DNA of 64,000 bases from Bacteroidales bacterium (GTDB lineage Bacteria; Bacteroidota; Bacteroidia; Bacteroidales; Lentimicrobiaceae): the NCBI GenBank assembly GCA_016709025.1, contig JADJEQ010000012.1, forward strand, positions 1 through 64,000. The letters run 5' to 3'. Shown piece after piece: positions 17,182 through 25,337 of the stretch. Position numbers and translations under genes: made by a program. The notes beneath the pieces were generated by a model. That model saw nothing but the letters and a program-made list of their open reading frames with translations. It ran no database searches and was not told the DNA's origin. The stretch's first letter is position 1. Each line of letters begins with the position of its first letter.

Positions 17182-17595
17182 TTAATCTTTTAAAGCAGTG
17201 GTAAATACACGAATAAGACATTCAAGTTCTTCGCTATTCAATTTTCTGGTAATAGATTCTGCAATTCTCTTGTGTGCATAATTATGCATCTGGTTTATTA
17301 AATTCCCCTTTTCAGTGAGGTGTATGTGCGCGCTTCGCCTGTCCTCGTCGGATCGGACTTTAAACACAAAATCCCTTTCAATAAGCTTGTCAACAGCAAC
17401 TTTTACAGTTGGTTTTGAAAGCTGAAGACTGACTGATAGTTCTGTAATATTAGGATTGCCAAGTAAGCTGATGGTCTCCAGGTAGTGCATTTGTGTATGC
17501 GTGAGATTGTCAAGATTAAACTGAGCTTTTGCGGATTCTTCAGTCTGAACAATCAGATTGGATAATTCAGCAACTATTTCTATCAGGTCTTTCAT
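17182..17595 (-). CDS. MarR-family transcriptional regulator
   Basis: 137 residues from the ATG at 17595; the frame is open to 17619, but that ATG lies inside the predicted operator. The winged-helix region includes TELSVSLQLSKPTVKVAVDKLIERDFV (helix-turn-helix ~53-80) and the wing VRSDEDRRSAHIHLTEKG, a strong MarR signature. MarR dimers bind short palindromes and are usually released by a small ligand or oxidation. A perfect palindrome covers its own start region and another lies before the next gene, so it probably represses itself and the ATPase-reductase genes. No redox cysteine is apparent in the DNA-binding part. Confidence 0.85.
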   Translation of the reverse strand: MKDLIEIVAELSNLIVQTEESAKAQFNLDNLTHTQMHYLETISLLGNPNITELSVSLQLSKPTVKVAVDKLIERDFVFKVRSDEDRRSAHIHLTEKGNLINQMHNYAHKRIAESITRKLNSEELECLIRVFTTALKD

Positions 17596-17602
17596 TTTGC
17601 AA

Positions 17603-17628
17603 ATATAGTTAGTAAACACTAACTATAT
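17603..17628. promoter_or_regulatory. Perfect palindromic operator upstream of marR
   Basis: Arms ATATAGTTAGT and ACTAACTATAT are perfect inverted repeats around a 4-nt spacer. The core AGTTAG-N6-CTAACT recurs at 17149-17166. It starts 8 nt before the chosen marR start, where bound repressor would block transcription. Confidence 0.75.
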
Positions 17629-18265
17629 ATTTTTTAAGAAATTTTTTCATTGGTGTCCGGGAAATTATTTGAAGATTCCTCACTTTGTTCGGAATGACGG
17701 GGCTTACAGGTATTTTGATAGAATAGAGGGGGTGGTTTAAGGCGGAGCCTCCAACCACCCCCTCTATAGAAACACTAACTTTCTGTCATTCCGAACGAAG
17801 TGAGGAGCCGACCAAAGGGAGCCTGCCTGACTGCTTAAGGCAGACAGGCTCATCGAAGGAAATCTCAGATTCATTTTTTTGATTTTTTAAATTTTATCCG
17901 GACATTATTGAAATTTTTTATTTCTGTTTATGACGTCGAAATCTTAACGGGCTTAGAATTGAGCAAAGAAATAATCAGTATGATTTGGGATCTGTAAATC
18001 ATTGAAGCTGGCCAGCCATTAAAGGGCAATTGACGATGATCAGAATATATCCAGTGCTGTCTGAAAATTTTAAAATCAGGTTTTTACCTGCGTTCGTATT
18101 GGTATATTGCCACATAATTCCCGACCTTATTAAAGAGTGTCAGCATACCGTATGAAAATTGACTTGATAATTTCCTGATTGGGCTCATCTTTGGCCTGAA
18201 TACTTTGGAGAAAAGCTGTTTTTACAATCGGTTTTCTTTTTAACTTGCAGCCTAAACCGGGAAGT
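17629..18265. other. Intergenic region with nested palindromic element
   Basis: No gene seen. The first 220 nt hold a composite palindrome (17678-17805) and a further hairpin-like unit at 17820-17850. The rest (17870-18265) is AT-rich leader DNA ahead of the acyl-CoA ligase; TAACTTGC at 18241-18248 is a weak match to a -7 box. Confidence 0.5.
17678..17805. repeat. Composite nested palindromic element
   Basis: Outer arms 17678-17698 (CCTCACTTTGTTCGGAATGAC) and 17785-17805 are inverted copies with one mismatch. Inner arms 17723-17737 (ATAGAGGGGGTGGTT) and 17753-17767 are perfect inverted copies. The centre holds AGGCGGAGCCT, the core also seen around the RAYT transposase. No ORF inside. Confidence 0.7.
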
Positions 18266-20182
18266 ATGAAAACAATTATTGATTTGTTTGAGGAAAGTGT
18301 TTCCCGCTATGCCGGTAATGTCTACCTGTATGAGAAAACGGCAAGCGAGTATAAAGGCTACTCGTACAGTGAGGTAAAGGAGACAGTTTATAAAGTTGCA
18401 GCGGGTTTGCTGTCTCTTGGGGTACAAAAAGGTGATCGGATAGCCATCCTCTCGGAAGCCCGGAACGCGTGGATCATCGGGGAACTTGCTGTGCTGTATA
18501 CAGGCGCTTGCAGCGTTCCTTTGTCAATCCGGCTAGATGCAGCTTCTGATTTGAAATTCAGATTAATACATTCTGAATGCCGGATGATTCTTGTTTCTGC
18601 CCAGCATGCTTTAAAAATAGAGGAGATCCGTGCTTCACTGCCGGATCTTGAAACTGTGATATACCTTGATGAGAAGGCAAGCAAAGGGGAAGGTGATTTT
18701 ACCTATCAGGATTTGCTTGAAAAGGGTTTGGAGTTTCTAAGTCACAGCAAATCAGTACTTGAAGAAAGAATTGCATCCGTTAAGCCCGATGACCTGGCCA
18801 ATATATCTTACACATCCGGAACAACAGCTGATCCCAAAGGGATAATGCTCACACATCTGAATTACACCACCAATGTAAAACAAGCTCTTACGTTGATGGA
18901 CATACCCTCCACACACCGGACACTGGCAATTTTACCATGGGATCATTCCTTTGCTCACACAGCCTGCCTGTATTGTTTTATGGCAATGGGCGCCGGGGTT
19001 GGTTCGGTTCAGACAGGTAAAACCGGGATAGAAACCCTGAAAAATGTTCCGGTGAACATAAAAGAGCTGAAACCTCACATTATTATGAGTGTTCCTGCGC
19101 TTTCGCGGAATTTTAGAAAAAACATTGAGGCAGGAATAGAAAAGAAAGGGAAAATTGCGAAAGCGTTTTTCAATCATGCCTTGTCTGTTGCATACCTATA
19201 CAATGGATTGGGTATTGATCGCGGAGAGGGTTGGCGCATTTTGTTAAAACCCCTGGTAAGATTATACGACCAATTGCTTTTCAGTAAAATAAGAATGGCA
19301 TTCGGGGGAGAGATGGAATTCTTCATAGGTGGAGGTGCTCTGCTTGATATCGAATTGCAGCGGTTCTTTTACGCAATCGGAATTCCTGCTTGCCAGGGTT
19401 ATGGCCTGTCAGAAGCATCTCCGATCATTTCATCCAACTCACTGAAGAATATAAAAATGGGTACTTCTGGCAGGTTGGTCGGGTATCTTGATCTTAGAAT
19501 ATGTGATACGGATGGGAATGAACTTCCCGGTGGCACAACCGGCGAGATTGTGGTGAGAGGAGAGAATGTGATGAAAGGATACTGGAAAAACCCGAAAGCA
19601 TCTGCTGAAGTATTACGTGATGGCTGGCTTTACACCGGCGATATGGGCTATCTTGATGCAGATGGGTACCTGGTTGTGCTTGGTAGGTTCAAGAGCCTGC
19701 TGATTGGCAACGATGGTGAAAAGTATAGTCCGGAAGGGATAGAAGAAGCCATTACGGACCAGTCACCCTATATCAGTCAGTGTATGCTCTATAATAACCA
19801 GCAACCATTGACTGTTGGCCTGGTGGTTCCGGCCATGGCTTCGATTAACCAACATCTCGAACATACTGGCCTGAAACCTGGAAGTCCTGAAGCAATTAAT
19901 TCCGCACTCAAATTGATTCAGCATGAAATAAATGCGTATTATAAACATGGAAAATACGCCGGTATGTTTCCTGAGCGATGGCTGCCTGCTACTATTTGTG
20001 TGCTTCCCGAAGGGTTTACCGAGCAAAATCATTTAATAAATTCAATGTTGAAAATGGTGCGTGGAAAAATTACCGCACATTTTCAGGCTGAACTCGATTT
20101 TCTGTATAAACCAGCAGCAAAGAATATTATTAATGATATAAACAGGGCGAATCTTGCTAAATGGTATGAACAATCAGAATGA
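18266..20182 (+). CDS. Long-chain fatty acid--CoA ligase (AMP-binding family)
   Basis: The ATG at 18266 is used; an in-frame TTG at 18245 is less likely. About 638 residues. ANL-family motifs in order: A3 SYTSGTTADPKGIMLTH (~181), A5 QGYGLSEASP, A7 LYTGDMGYLD and A8 VLGRFKSLLIGNDGEKYSPEGIEEAI. These catalyse ATP-dependent adenylation of a carboxylate and transfer to CoA; length and the GxK/YSPEGIEE end match the FAA1 type acting on long-chain fatty acids. The next gene overlaps its end, suggesting an operon with a GNAT acetyltransferase. The exact chain length is not predictable from this. Confidence 0.85.
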   Translation: MKTIIDLFEESVSRYAGNVYLYEKTASEYKGYSYSEVKETVYKVAAGLLSLGVQKGDRIAILSEARNAWIIGELAVLYTGACSVPLSIRLDAASDLKFRLIHSECRMILVSAQHALKIEEIRASLPDLETVIYLDEKASKGEGDFTYQDLLEKGLEFLSHSKSVLEERIASVKPDDLANISYTSGTTADPKGIMLTHLNYTTNVKQALTLMDIPSTHRTLAILPWDHSFAHTACLYCFMAMGAGVGSVQTGKTGIETLKNVPVNIKELKPHIIMSVPALSRNFRKNIEAGIEKKGKIAKAFFNHALSVAYLYNGLGIDRGEGWRILLKPLVRLYDQLLFSKIRMAFGGEMEFFIGGGALLDIELQRFFYAIGIPACQGYGLSEASPIISSNSLKNIKMGTSGRLVGYLDLRICDTDGNELPGGTTGEIVVRGENVMKGYWKNPKASAEVLRDGWLYTGDMGYLDADGYLVVLGRFKSLLIGNDGEKYSPEGIEEAITDQSPYISQCMLYNNQQPLTVGLVVPAMASINQHLEHTGLKPGSPEAINSALKLIQHEINAYYKHGKYAGMFPERWLPATICVLPEGFTEQNHLINSMLKMVRGKITAHFQAELDFLYKPAAKNIINDINRANLAKWYEQSE

Positions 20183-20699
20183 TGGATACCGGCTTCGCCC
20201 GTTTACCATAAATGATTCCGACCTGCTTATTTCATGGGTGCCCGATGAAACAGCTTTAATTCAGTTTGCCGGGCCGGTTTTTACATGGCCACTCACCCTA
20301 AACCAGGTGGCTCATTACCTCACGGATAGCAGACGGAATGCATATGTGCTTTTGCAGGGAGATGTGGTCATAGGCCATGGTGAGATTTACAGGGAATCAC
20401 CTGGGAAAGTCAGATTGTGTCGTATTCTGATTGGTGATATAACCCTGCGCAACCAGGGAATTGGCTTGATCCTGACCAGGTTGCTGCTTGAACAGGCGTT
20501 TAAATCAGAAGGGACAGAGCAGGTAAACCTGAATGTATTTGATTGGAATGAATCGGCAATCCGTTGTTATAAAAAGGCAGGTTTTCATCGTGCACCAGGC
20601 AGGACAGCCATTCGGAAAACCGGAACTGTATCATGGAAGGTTATTCAAATGAGAATTTCTAAGAACATCTATCTTAAACAGTCAGCATTACACCAATAA
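20166..20699 (+). CDS. GNAT-family N-acetyltransferase
   Basis: The ATG at 20166 lies inside the end of the upstream ligase gene (17-nt overlap), so translation is probably coupled; a TTG at 20154 is less likely. About 177 residues. The acetyl-CoA-binding motif A is IGDITLRNQGIGLILTRLLLEQAF (R/Q-x-x-G-x-G/A type), followed by LNVFDWNESAIRCYKKAGF, typical of RimJ/RimL-like GNATs that acetylate protein N-termini or small amines. Substrate unknown. Confidence 0.8.
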   Translation: MNNQNDGYRLRPFTINDSDLLISWVPDETALIQFAGPVFTWPLTLNQVAHYLTDSRRNAYVLLQGDVVIGHGEIYRESPGKVRLCRILIGDITLRNQGIGLILTRLLLEQAFKSEGTEQVNLNVFDWNESAIRCYKKAGFHRAPGRTAIRKTGTVSWKVIQMRISKNIYLKQSALHQ

Positions 20700-20985
20700 T
20701 TACATCTAAGTAACAGATGTTTGTGCATAATTTATCTAAGGAATTTTAGCGCATTTTTACCTGATCAATACATTCTGAACCGCACTGTATAGTTTAACGG
20801 TTAAGGACGGACAATAAAAAACTTGATTTTCAACCCACAGCGGGATATGATTGATCTGTTTATTGGATTGGTTTACAATATAATAGTATGGGACCATGTT
20901 GTATATTTCAGGCCCGAATCTATTAAAGAATGTTAAAGAGTTCTACGAAGACCTATACACCTCTGGATCAATTCCTATCTTTTTA

Positions 20986-20993
20986 TAACTTTG
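20986..20993 (+). promoter_or_regulatory. -7 box TAACTTTG directly upstream of tilS
   Basis: The box ends 4 nt before the tilS ATG. If it is used, transcription starts at or next to the ATG, giving a leaderless message. No TTG is found at the expected -33 position. Confidence 0.5.
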
Positions 20994-20997
20994 CCCC

Positions 20998-22335
20998 ATG
21001 CTCGAGCCGTTTAAACTTTATGTGGAAAGTCATCACCTGTTCAGGCCTGATGAGCCCATTCTTCTGGCCATCAGTGGTGGTGTGGATTCAATGGTGATGG
21101 CCGAACTTTTCCACCGTGCCGGGTTTGCCTTTGCGATTGCACATTGTAATTTTGGACTCCGGGGCAGCGAATCAAATCAGGATGAAGCTTTTGTAGCTGG
21201 AATTGCCGAAACCTATGGAGTGAGATTTTTCCTAAAGCACTTCAAAACCAGGGAATATGCCGGTTTTAATAAAGTCTCGGTTCAGATGGCCGCGCGCACC
21301 CTCCGGTATGAGTGGTTTGACGAACTTATACTTAATGAAGGTTTTAAAGCAATCGCTACTGCCCACCACCTCGACGATCAGATAGAAACATTCTTTATCA
21401 ATGTTCTGCGGGGAACCGGAATCAGCGGCCTGCACGGAATCATGCCACACCGCACCAGGGTGGTACATCCCATGATGTTTGCCTTCCGGCGCGAGATTGA
21501 AGAATTCGCAGGTGACGAAGCCATTGCTTATCGCGAAGATAGTTCAAACCGGTCATCAAAGTATGTCAGGAACAAAATAAGGCATGACCTGGTTCCTTTG
21601 CTGGGTGAGATTAACCCAGAGTTCAGAAAAACAATTACCACGACCATTGATCAGATTCGTGAGACAGAAATATTGCTTCAGAATCACCTGAATGATATCA
21701 GAAGCAAGGTCATTACATTTGATAATAATGAGGTTATATCTTTGAATATAAGTGAATTGCTCAGGCTTCAACCGAAAGAGGCCTACCTGTATGAATTGCT
21801 GCAGCCGTTTGACTTTAACAGGAGTGTGACCGATGAAATTGCCGCTGGCCTTGAAGATATCTCTGGCAAACAGTACTTCTCTGCATCACACAGGTTGGTT
21901 AAAGACCGGGAGCTATTGCTGATCAATCCTTTAGGACCTGCAGGGTCGCAACCTGCTGCTGAAATCGAGATTGATGATAAGGTTTCCGAAATCAGGAAAC
22001 CTATTCAGCTCAGGTTCAGTTTATTCGAAAACAATACTGAAATGACTGTTTCGAAAAACGGCAGCATTGCTATGCTGGATGCTTCAAAAATTATCTGGCC
22101 GCTTCGCCTCCGGAAATGGAAAGAAGGCGATACATTTGTGCCCTTTGGTATGAATAACAACAAGAAACTCAGCGATTTCTTCATCGACAATAAATTCTCA
22201 ATTGTTGAAAAAGAAAACGCCTGGTTACTGATCAGTAACAATGATATTGCCTGGCTGGTGGGTCATCGCATTGGCAACGGTTACCGCATTGGCCCTGATA
22301 CAAAAACTATCCTGAAAATAGAATGGCTGGATTAG
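20998..22335 (+). CDS. tilS: tRNA(Ile)-lysidine synthase TilS
   Basis: 445 residues. The PP-loop motif SGGVDS is at 26-31, followed by AHCNFGLRGSESNQDEAFV and TAHHLDDQIETFFINVLRGTG, all conserved in TilS. The C-terminal substrate-binding region ends WPLRLRKWKEGDTFVPFGM ... KLSDFFID. The enzyme attaches lysine to C34 of the CAU-anticodon tRNA-Ile using ATP, so that the tRNA reads AUA; it is essential and acts in the cytoplasm. Length is typical of full-length TilS. The start codon sits only 5 nt past a TAACTTTG box. Confidence 0.92.
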   Translation: MLEPFKLYVESHHLFRPDEPILLAISGGVDSMVMAELFHRAGFAFAIAHCNFGLRGSESNQDEAFVAGIAETYGVRFFLKHFKTREYAGFNKVSVQMAARTLRYEWFDELILNEGFKAIATAHHLDDQIETFFINVLRGTGISGLHGIMPHRTRVVHPMMFAFRREIEEFAGDEAIAYREDSSNRSSKYVRNKIRHDLVPLLGEINPEFRKTITTTIDQIRETEILLQNHLNDIRSKVITFDNNEVISLNISELLRLQPKEAYLYELLQPFDFNRSVTDEIAAGLEDISGKQYFSASHRLVKDRELLLINPLGPAGSQPAAEIEIDDKVSEIRKPIQLRFSLFENNTEMTVSKNGSIAMLDASKIIWPLRLRKWKEGDTFVPFGMNNNKKLSDFFIDNKFSIVEKENAWLLISNNDIAWLVGHRIGNGYRIGPDTKTILKIEWLD

Positions 22336-22362
22336 CCTGATCTTGATAAAACTGAATTAGAA

Positions 22363-24471
22363 ATGATGAAAACCACGCTGAAAAATTCTGCAATTTTACT
22401 TTTGCTCACTTTCGTTTTACCGTTATTTTCCTTTGCACAGGTTCTTAAGCCGGTGAAATGGACTTTCAGTTCAAAACAGATTTCGGCCAGTGAAGTACAA
22501 CTGATTTTTTCAGCTTCTATCGATCGCACCTGGCACCTTTATTCTCAGGATGTTCCTCCACCACCCGATGGGCCGGTGGCGACTTCGTTCTTTTTTGAGA
22601 AAAGCACTGATTTTAAGACGATTGGTAAGGTTAAAGAACCTAAAGCCATTGAAGAATACGACAATCAGTTTCAGGCTGTTCTCAAGTATTTTGCCGACAA
22701 GGCTGTATTTACCCAGAACATTCGGGTACTGTCGGCAAAAGATTTTAAAATTACCGGATATCTTGAATTTATGTGTTGCGACGACAAACAGTGTCTCGCC
22801 CCGGAAACGGTTGATTTTGAATTTAATATAAAAGGCAATCCGGATGCGGGTAAAACAGAAGTCCCGGATAATTCTCAGATTATTAATCCGGAAACTATTA
22901 AAGCCGACACGGTGAAGCCTGTAGCGGATACGCTTGTTTCAAAAGATACGACTTCCAAATCAGAGGTCAGGGCTGTTGATGCCGGTGGGCTGGATAAGAA
23001 TTCATCACTGTGGACGCTGTTTATCTTTTCATTCCTTGCCGGACTTGCCGCTATTCTTACCCCTTGCGTATTTCCGATGATCCCGATGACGGTGACATTC
23101 TTTCTGAAAGAAAAAGATAAAGTGAAGGCGAAAGCACAGGCCCTGTTTTATGGAATTTCCATCATCTTTATTTATACTGTAATTGGAACCGTGGTTGCTG
23201 TTACCCTGGGTGCCAATTTTGCCAATTTCCTCAGTACGCATTGGTTGCCGAATGTTTTGTTTTTCCTGATATTCCTCTTTTTTGCGGCATCCTTTTTAGG
23301 AATGTTTGAGATTACGCTGCCCAGCTGGATGATCAACAAATCCGATGCCCAGGCCGATCGCGGAGGCATTGTCGGTTCCTTTTTTATGGCATTTACCCTG
23401 GTATTGGTGTCGTTTTCGTGCACCGGTCCTATTGTTGGGGCAATTTTGGTGGCCTCAGCCGGTGGGGAGGTACTTGAACCCATCATCGGGATGCTTGGGT
23501 TCTCTTTGGCCTTTGCACTTCCGTTTACCCTGTTTGCATTCTTCCCGCGCTGGCTTAACAACATGCCAAAATCGGGCGGATGGCTCAATTCGGTTAAGGT
23601 TGTGCTTGGATTCATCGAACTGGCACTGGGTCTGAAGTTCCTCAGTATTGCCGATCAGACTTACCACTGGGGCATTCTCGACCGGGAAATCTATCTTGCT
23701 TTCTGGATTATAATTTTTACGTTGATGGGACTCTATCTGCTTGGTAAACTGAAGTTTGCACACGACAGCGAAGTTAAGTATATCAGTGTGCCAAGGCTGG
23801 GTCTGGCAATCGCTACTTTCACATTCGTTATTTACATGATTCCCGGGATGTTTGGCGCACCCCTGCAGGCTCTGTCAGGTTATCTGCCGCCACAGGCTAC
23901 CCATGATTTTGACCTTAACAAAATTGTACGTGATAATATTCAGGTTTATGGTACTTCATCAGGAACCGGAACTGAACACGGAGGTTCAACGCTATGCGAT
24001 AAACCGAAGCATGGTGATATCCTGCACCTGCCACATGGGCTTGAAGGTTATTTTGATTACGAACAGGCGCTGGCCTGTGCCCAAAAACAGCAGAAACCGG
24101 TGTTTATCGATTTTACCGGCCATGGATGTGTGAATTGCCGCGAAATGGAAGCCCGGGTTTGGTCCGATCCAAGGGTGCTGAAAAAACTGCGCGAGGACTT
24201 CATTCTCGTTGCACTTTACGTGGATGATAAGACTGAACTTCCCGAATCGGAATGGATTACCTCTACTTATGATGGGAAAGTGAAGAAAACCATTGGTAAA
24301 AAGTATGCGGATTATCAAATCAGTAAATACAACATCAATGCCCAGCCTTACTATGTTTTGCTGGACGCAAAGGGAGAGCTGCTGGTTTCGCCTAAAGCCT
24401 ATGATTTGGATGTAGATAATTTCATCGAATTTCTGGATAGTGGATTGGCTGAGTTTAAGAAAAGAAAATAG
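22363..24471 (+). CDS. dsbD: Thiol:disulfide interchange protein DsbD
   Basis: 702 residues with a signal peptide (to ~26, FSFAQ). Residues ~27-165 are the periplasmic DsbD N-terminal domain. From ~220 follows the eight-helix transmembrane reductase with its two essential Cys (ILTPCVFPMIPM and VSFSCTGPIVG). The C-terminal thioredoxin-like domain carries GCVNC at 588-592. The protein passes electrons from cytoplasmic thioredoxin to periplasmic partners, including those of cytochrome c maturation; the diheme lipoprotein at 8.4 kb would need such a pathway. The gap to tilS is 27 nt, so cotranscription is likely. Confidence 0.92.
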   Translation: MMKTTLKNSAILLLLTFVLPLFSFAQVLKPVKWTFSSKQISASEVQLIFSASIDRTWHLYSQDVPPPPDGPVATSFFFEKSTDFKTIGKVKEPKAIEEYDNQFQAVLKYFADKAVFTQNIRVLSAKDFKITGYLEFMCCDDKQCLAPETVDFEFNIKGNPDAGKTEVPDNSQIINPETIKADTVKPVADTLVSKDTTSKSEVRAVDAGGLDKNSSLWTLFIFSFLAGLAAILTPCVFPMIPMTVTFFLKEKDKVKAKAQALFYGISIIFIYTVIGTVVAVTLGANFANFLSTHWLPNVLFFLIFLFFAASFLGMFEITLPSWMINKSDAQADRGGIVGSFFMAFTLVLVSFSCTGPIVGAILVASAGGEVLEPIIGMLGFSLAFALPFTLFAFFPRWLNNMPKSGGWLNSVKVVLGFIELALGLKFLSIADQTYHWGILDREIYLAFWIIIFTLMGLYLLGKLKFAHDSEVKYISVPRLGLAIATFTFVIYMIPGMFGAPLQALSGYLPPQATHDFDLNKIVRDNIQVYGTSSGTGTEHGGSTLCDKPKHGDILHLPHGLEGYFDYEQALACAQKQQKPVFIDFTGHGCVNCREMEARVWSDPRVLKKLREDFILVALYVDDKTELPESEWITSTYDGKVKKTIGKKYADYQISKYNINAQPYYVLLDAKGELLVSPKAYDLDVDNFIEFLDSGLAEFKKRK

Positions 24472-24476
24472 CTATA

Positions 24477-24598
24477 GTCAGGCAGAGCCTGAAATATAAT
24501 CTGGCTTAGGCGGAGCCTAAACCGAACTTAGTTTAGAATTATTAAGAGTCAGGCTGAGGCTCCGCCTCAGTCAAAGTATTTTGGCAGGCTCTGCCTGC
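24477..24598. repeat. REP-like palindromes upstream of the RAYT transposase
   Basis: Four short palindromes with a GGCnnnGCC core: 24479-24491 (CAGGC-AGA-GCCTG), 24506-24520 (TTAGGC-GGA-GCCTAA), 24554-24570 (CTGAGGC-TCC-GCCTCAG) and 24584-24598 (GCAGGC-TCT-GCCTGC). The first two and last two have complementary loops, so they form inverted pairs (BIME-like). Matching units lie downstream of the transposase. Confidence 0.8.
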
Positions 24599-24637
24599 TA
24601 ACGTGACCTGCTTTTAAATAGCACATATTGCCTGATC

Positions 24638-25201
24638 ATGTCAACCGGCTATAAAATATCTGAAAAAGAAGGTGCTTATTTCCTCACTTTTCAGATTGTG
24701 GGTTGGGTGGATATTTTTACCAGAAAAGTATACCGGGACATCGTTATTGACAGTTTTAAATTTTGTCAGATCAATAAAGCCCTGAATTTATTTGCATACG
24801 TGATTATGTCAAATCATGTACACCTTATTGCTCAAAGTGGTAACGGTGATTTAAGTGGATTTATCCGCGATTTTAAAAGTTTTACGAGCAAACAATTCAA
24901 GATTGAAATAAATCAGCTTACGGAAAGCAGAAGAGATTGGATGAAGATGGTTTTTGAGTTTCATGCGAAGTTTAAAAAGAAACAGGATTTTCAGTTCTGG
25001 ACCCATGAGAATCATGCTGAACTTATTTATAGTCAAAAGTTTATTGTCCAAAAAGTCAATTATATCCATAATAATCCGGTAAAAAGCGGACTGGTGACAA
25101 GACCTGAGGATTATTTGTATTCCAGCGCCAGGAATTATGCCGACATGGACGCATTGATTGATGTTATACGACTGGATTTAGGAATCAGTAAGGCATGTTA
25201 G
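24638..25201 (+). CDS. REP-associated tyrosine transposase (RAYT, Y1 family)
   Basis: 187 residues. YVIMSNHVHLIAQSG carries the HUH-type His pair of Y1 transposases, and YIHNNPVKSGLV is the signature of the RAYT branch; the catalytic Tyr is the one in this last region or the nearby KVNY. RAYTs are single-copy domesticated relatives of IS200/IS605 transposases that act on REP palindromes. Here palindromes with a GGCnnnGCC core lie immediately on both sides, and the downstream one starts right after the stop codon, so gene and repeats look like one unit. The protein appears full length. Confidence 0.88.
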   Translation: MSTGYKISEKEGAYFLTFQIVGWVDIFTRKVYRDIVIDSFKFCQINKALNLFAYVIMSNHVHLIAQSGNGDLSGFIRDFKSFTSKQFKIEINQLTESRRDWMKMVFEFHAKFKKKQDFQFWTHENHAELIYSQKFIVQKVNYIHNNPVKSGLVTRPEDYLYSSARNYADMDALIDVIRLDLGISKAC

Positions 25202-25202
25202 T

Positions 25203-25245
25203 CAGGCAGAGCCTGAAAAAATAGTCGACTGAGGCGGAGCCTCAG
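25203..25245. repeat. REP-like palindromes downstream of the RAYT transposase
   Basis: 25203-25215 (CAGGC-AGA-GCCTG) repeats the 24479 unit exactly. 25229-25245 (CTGAGGC-GGA-GCCTCAG) is the inverted form of the 24554 unit. They begin one base after the transposase stop codon. Confidence 0.8.
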
Positions 25246-25337
25246 CCACCGCCGACCATAAAAAATATATGTCGATTCGTGTATATGTTTAATTGTTTTG
25301 TTGTATTTTCACGGCTTAACCATTAAATAGTTCAGGC

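Noticed and set aside
20700..20997. Possible tRNA or small RNA gene before tilS
   Set aside because: No cloverleaf or T-run hairpin found by eye; only AT-rich DNA and a -7 box.
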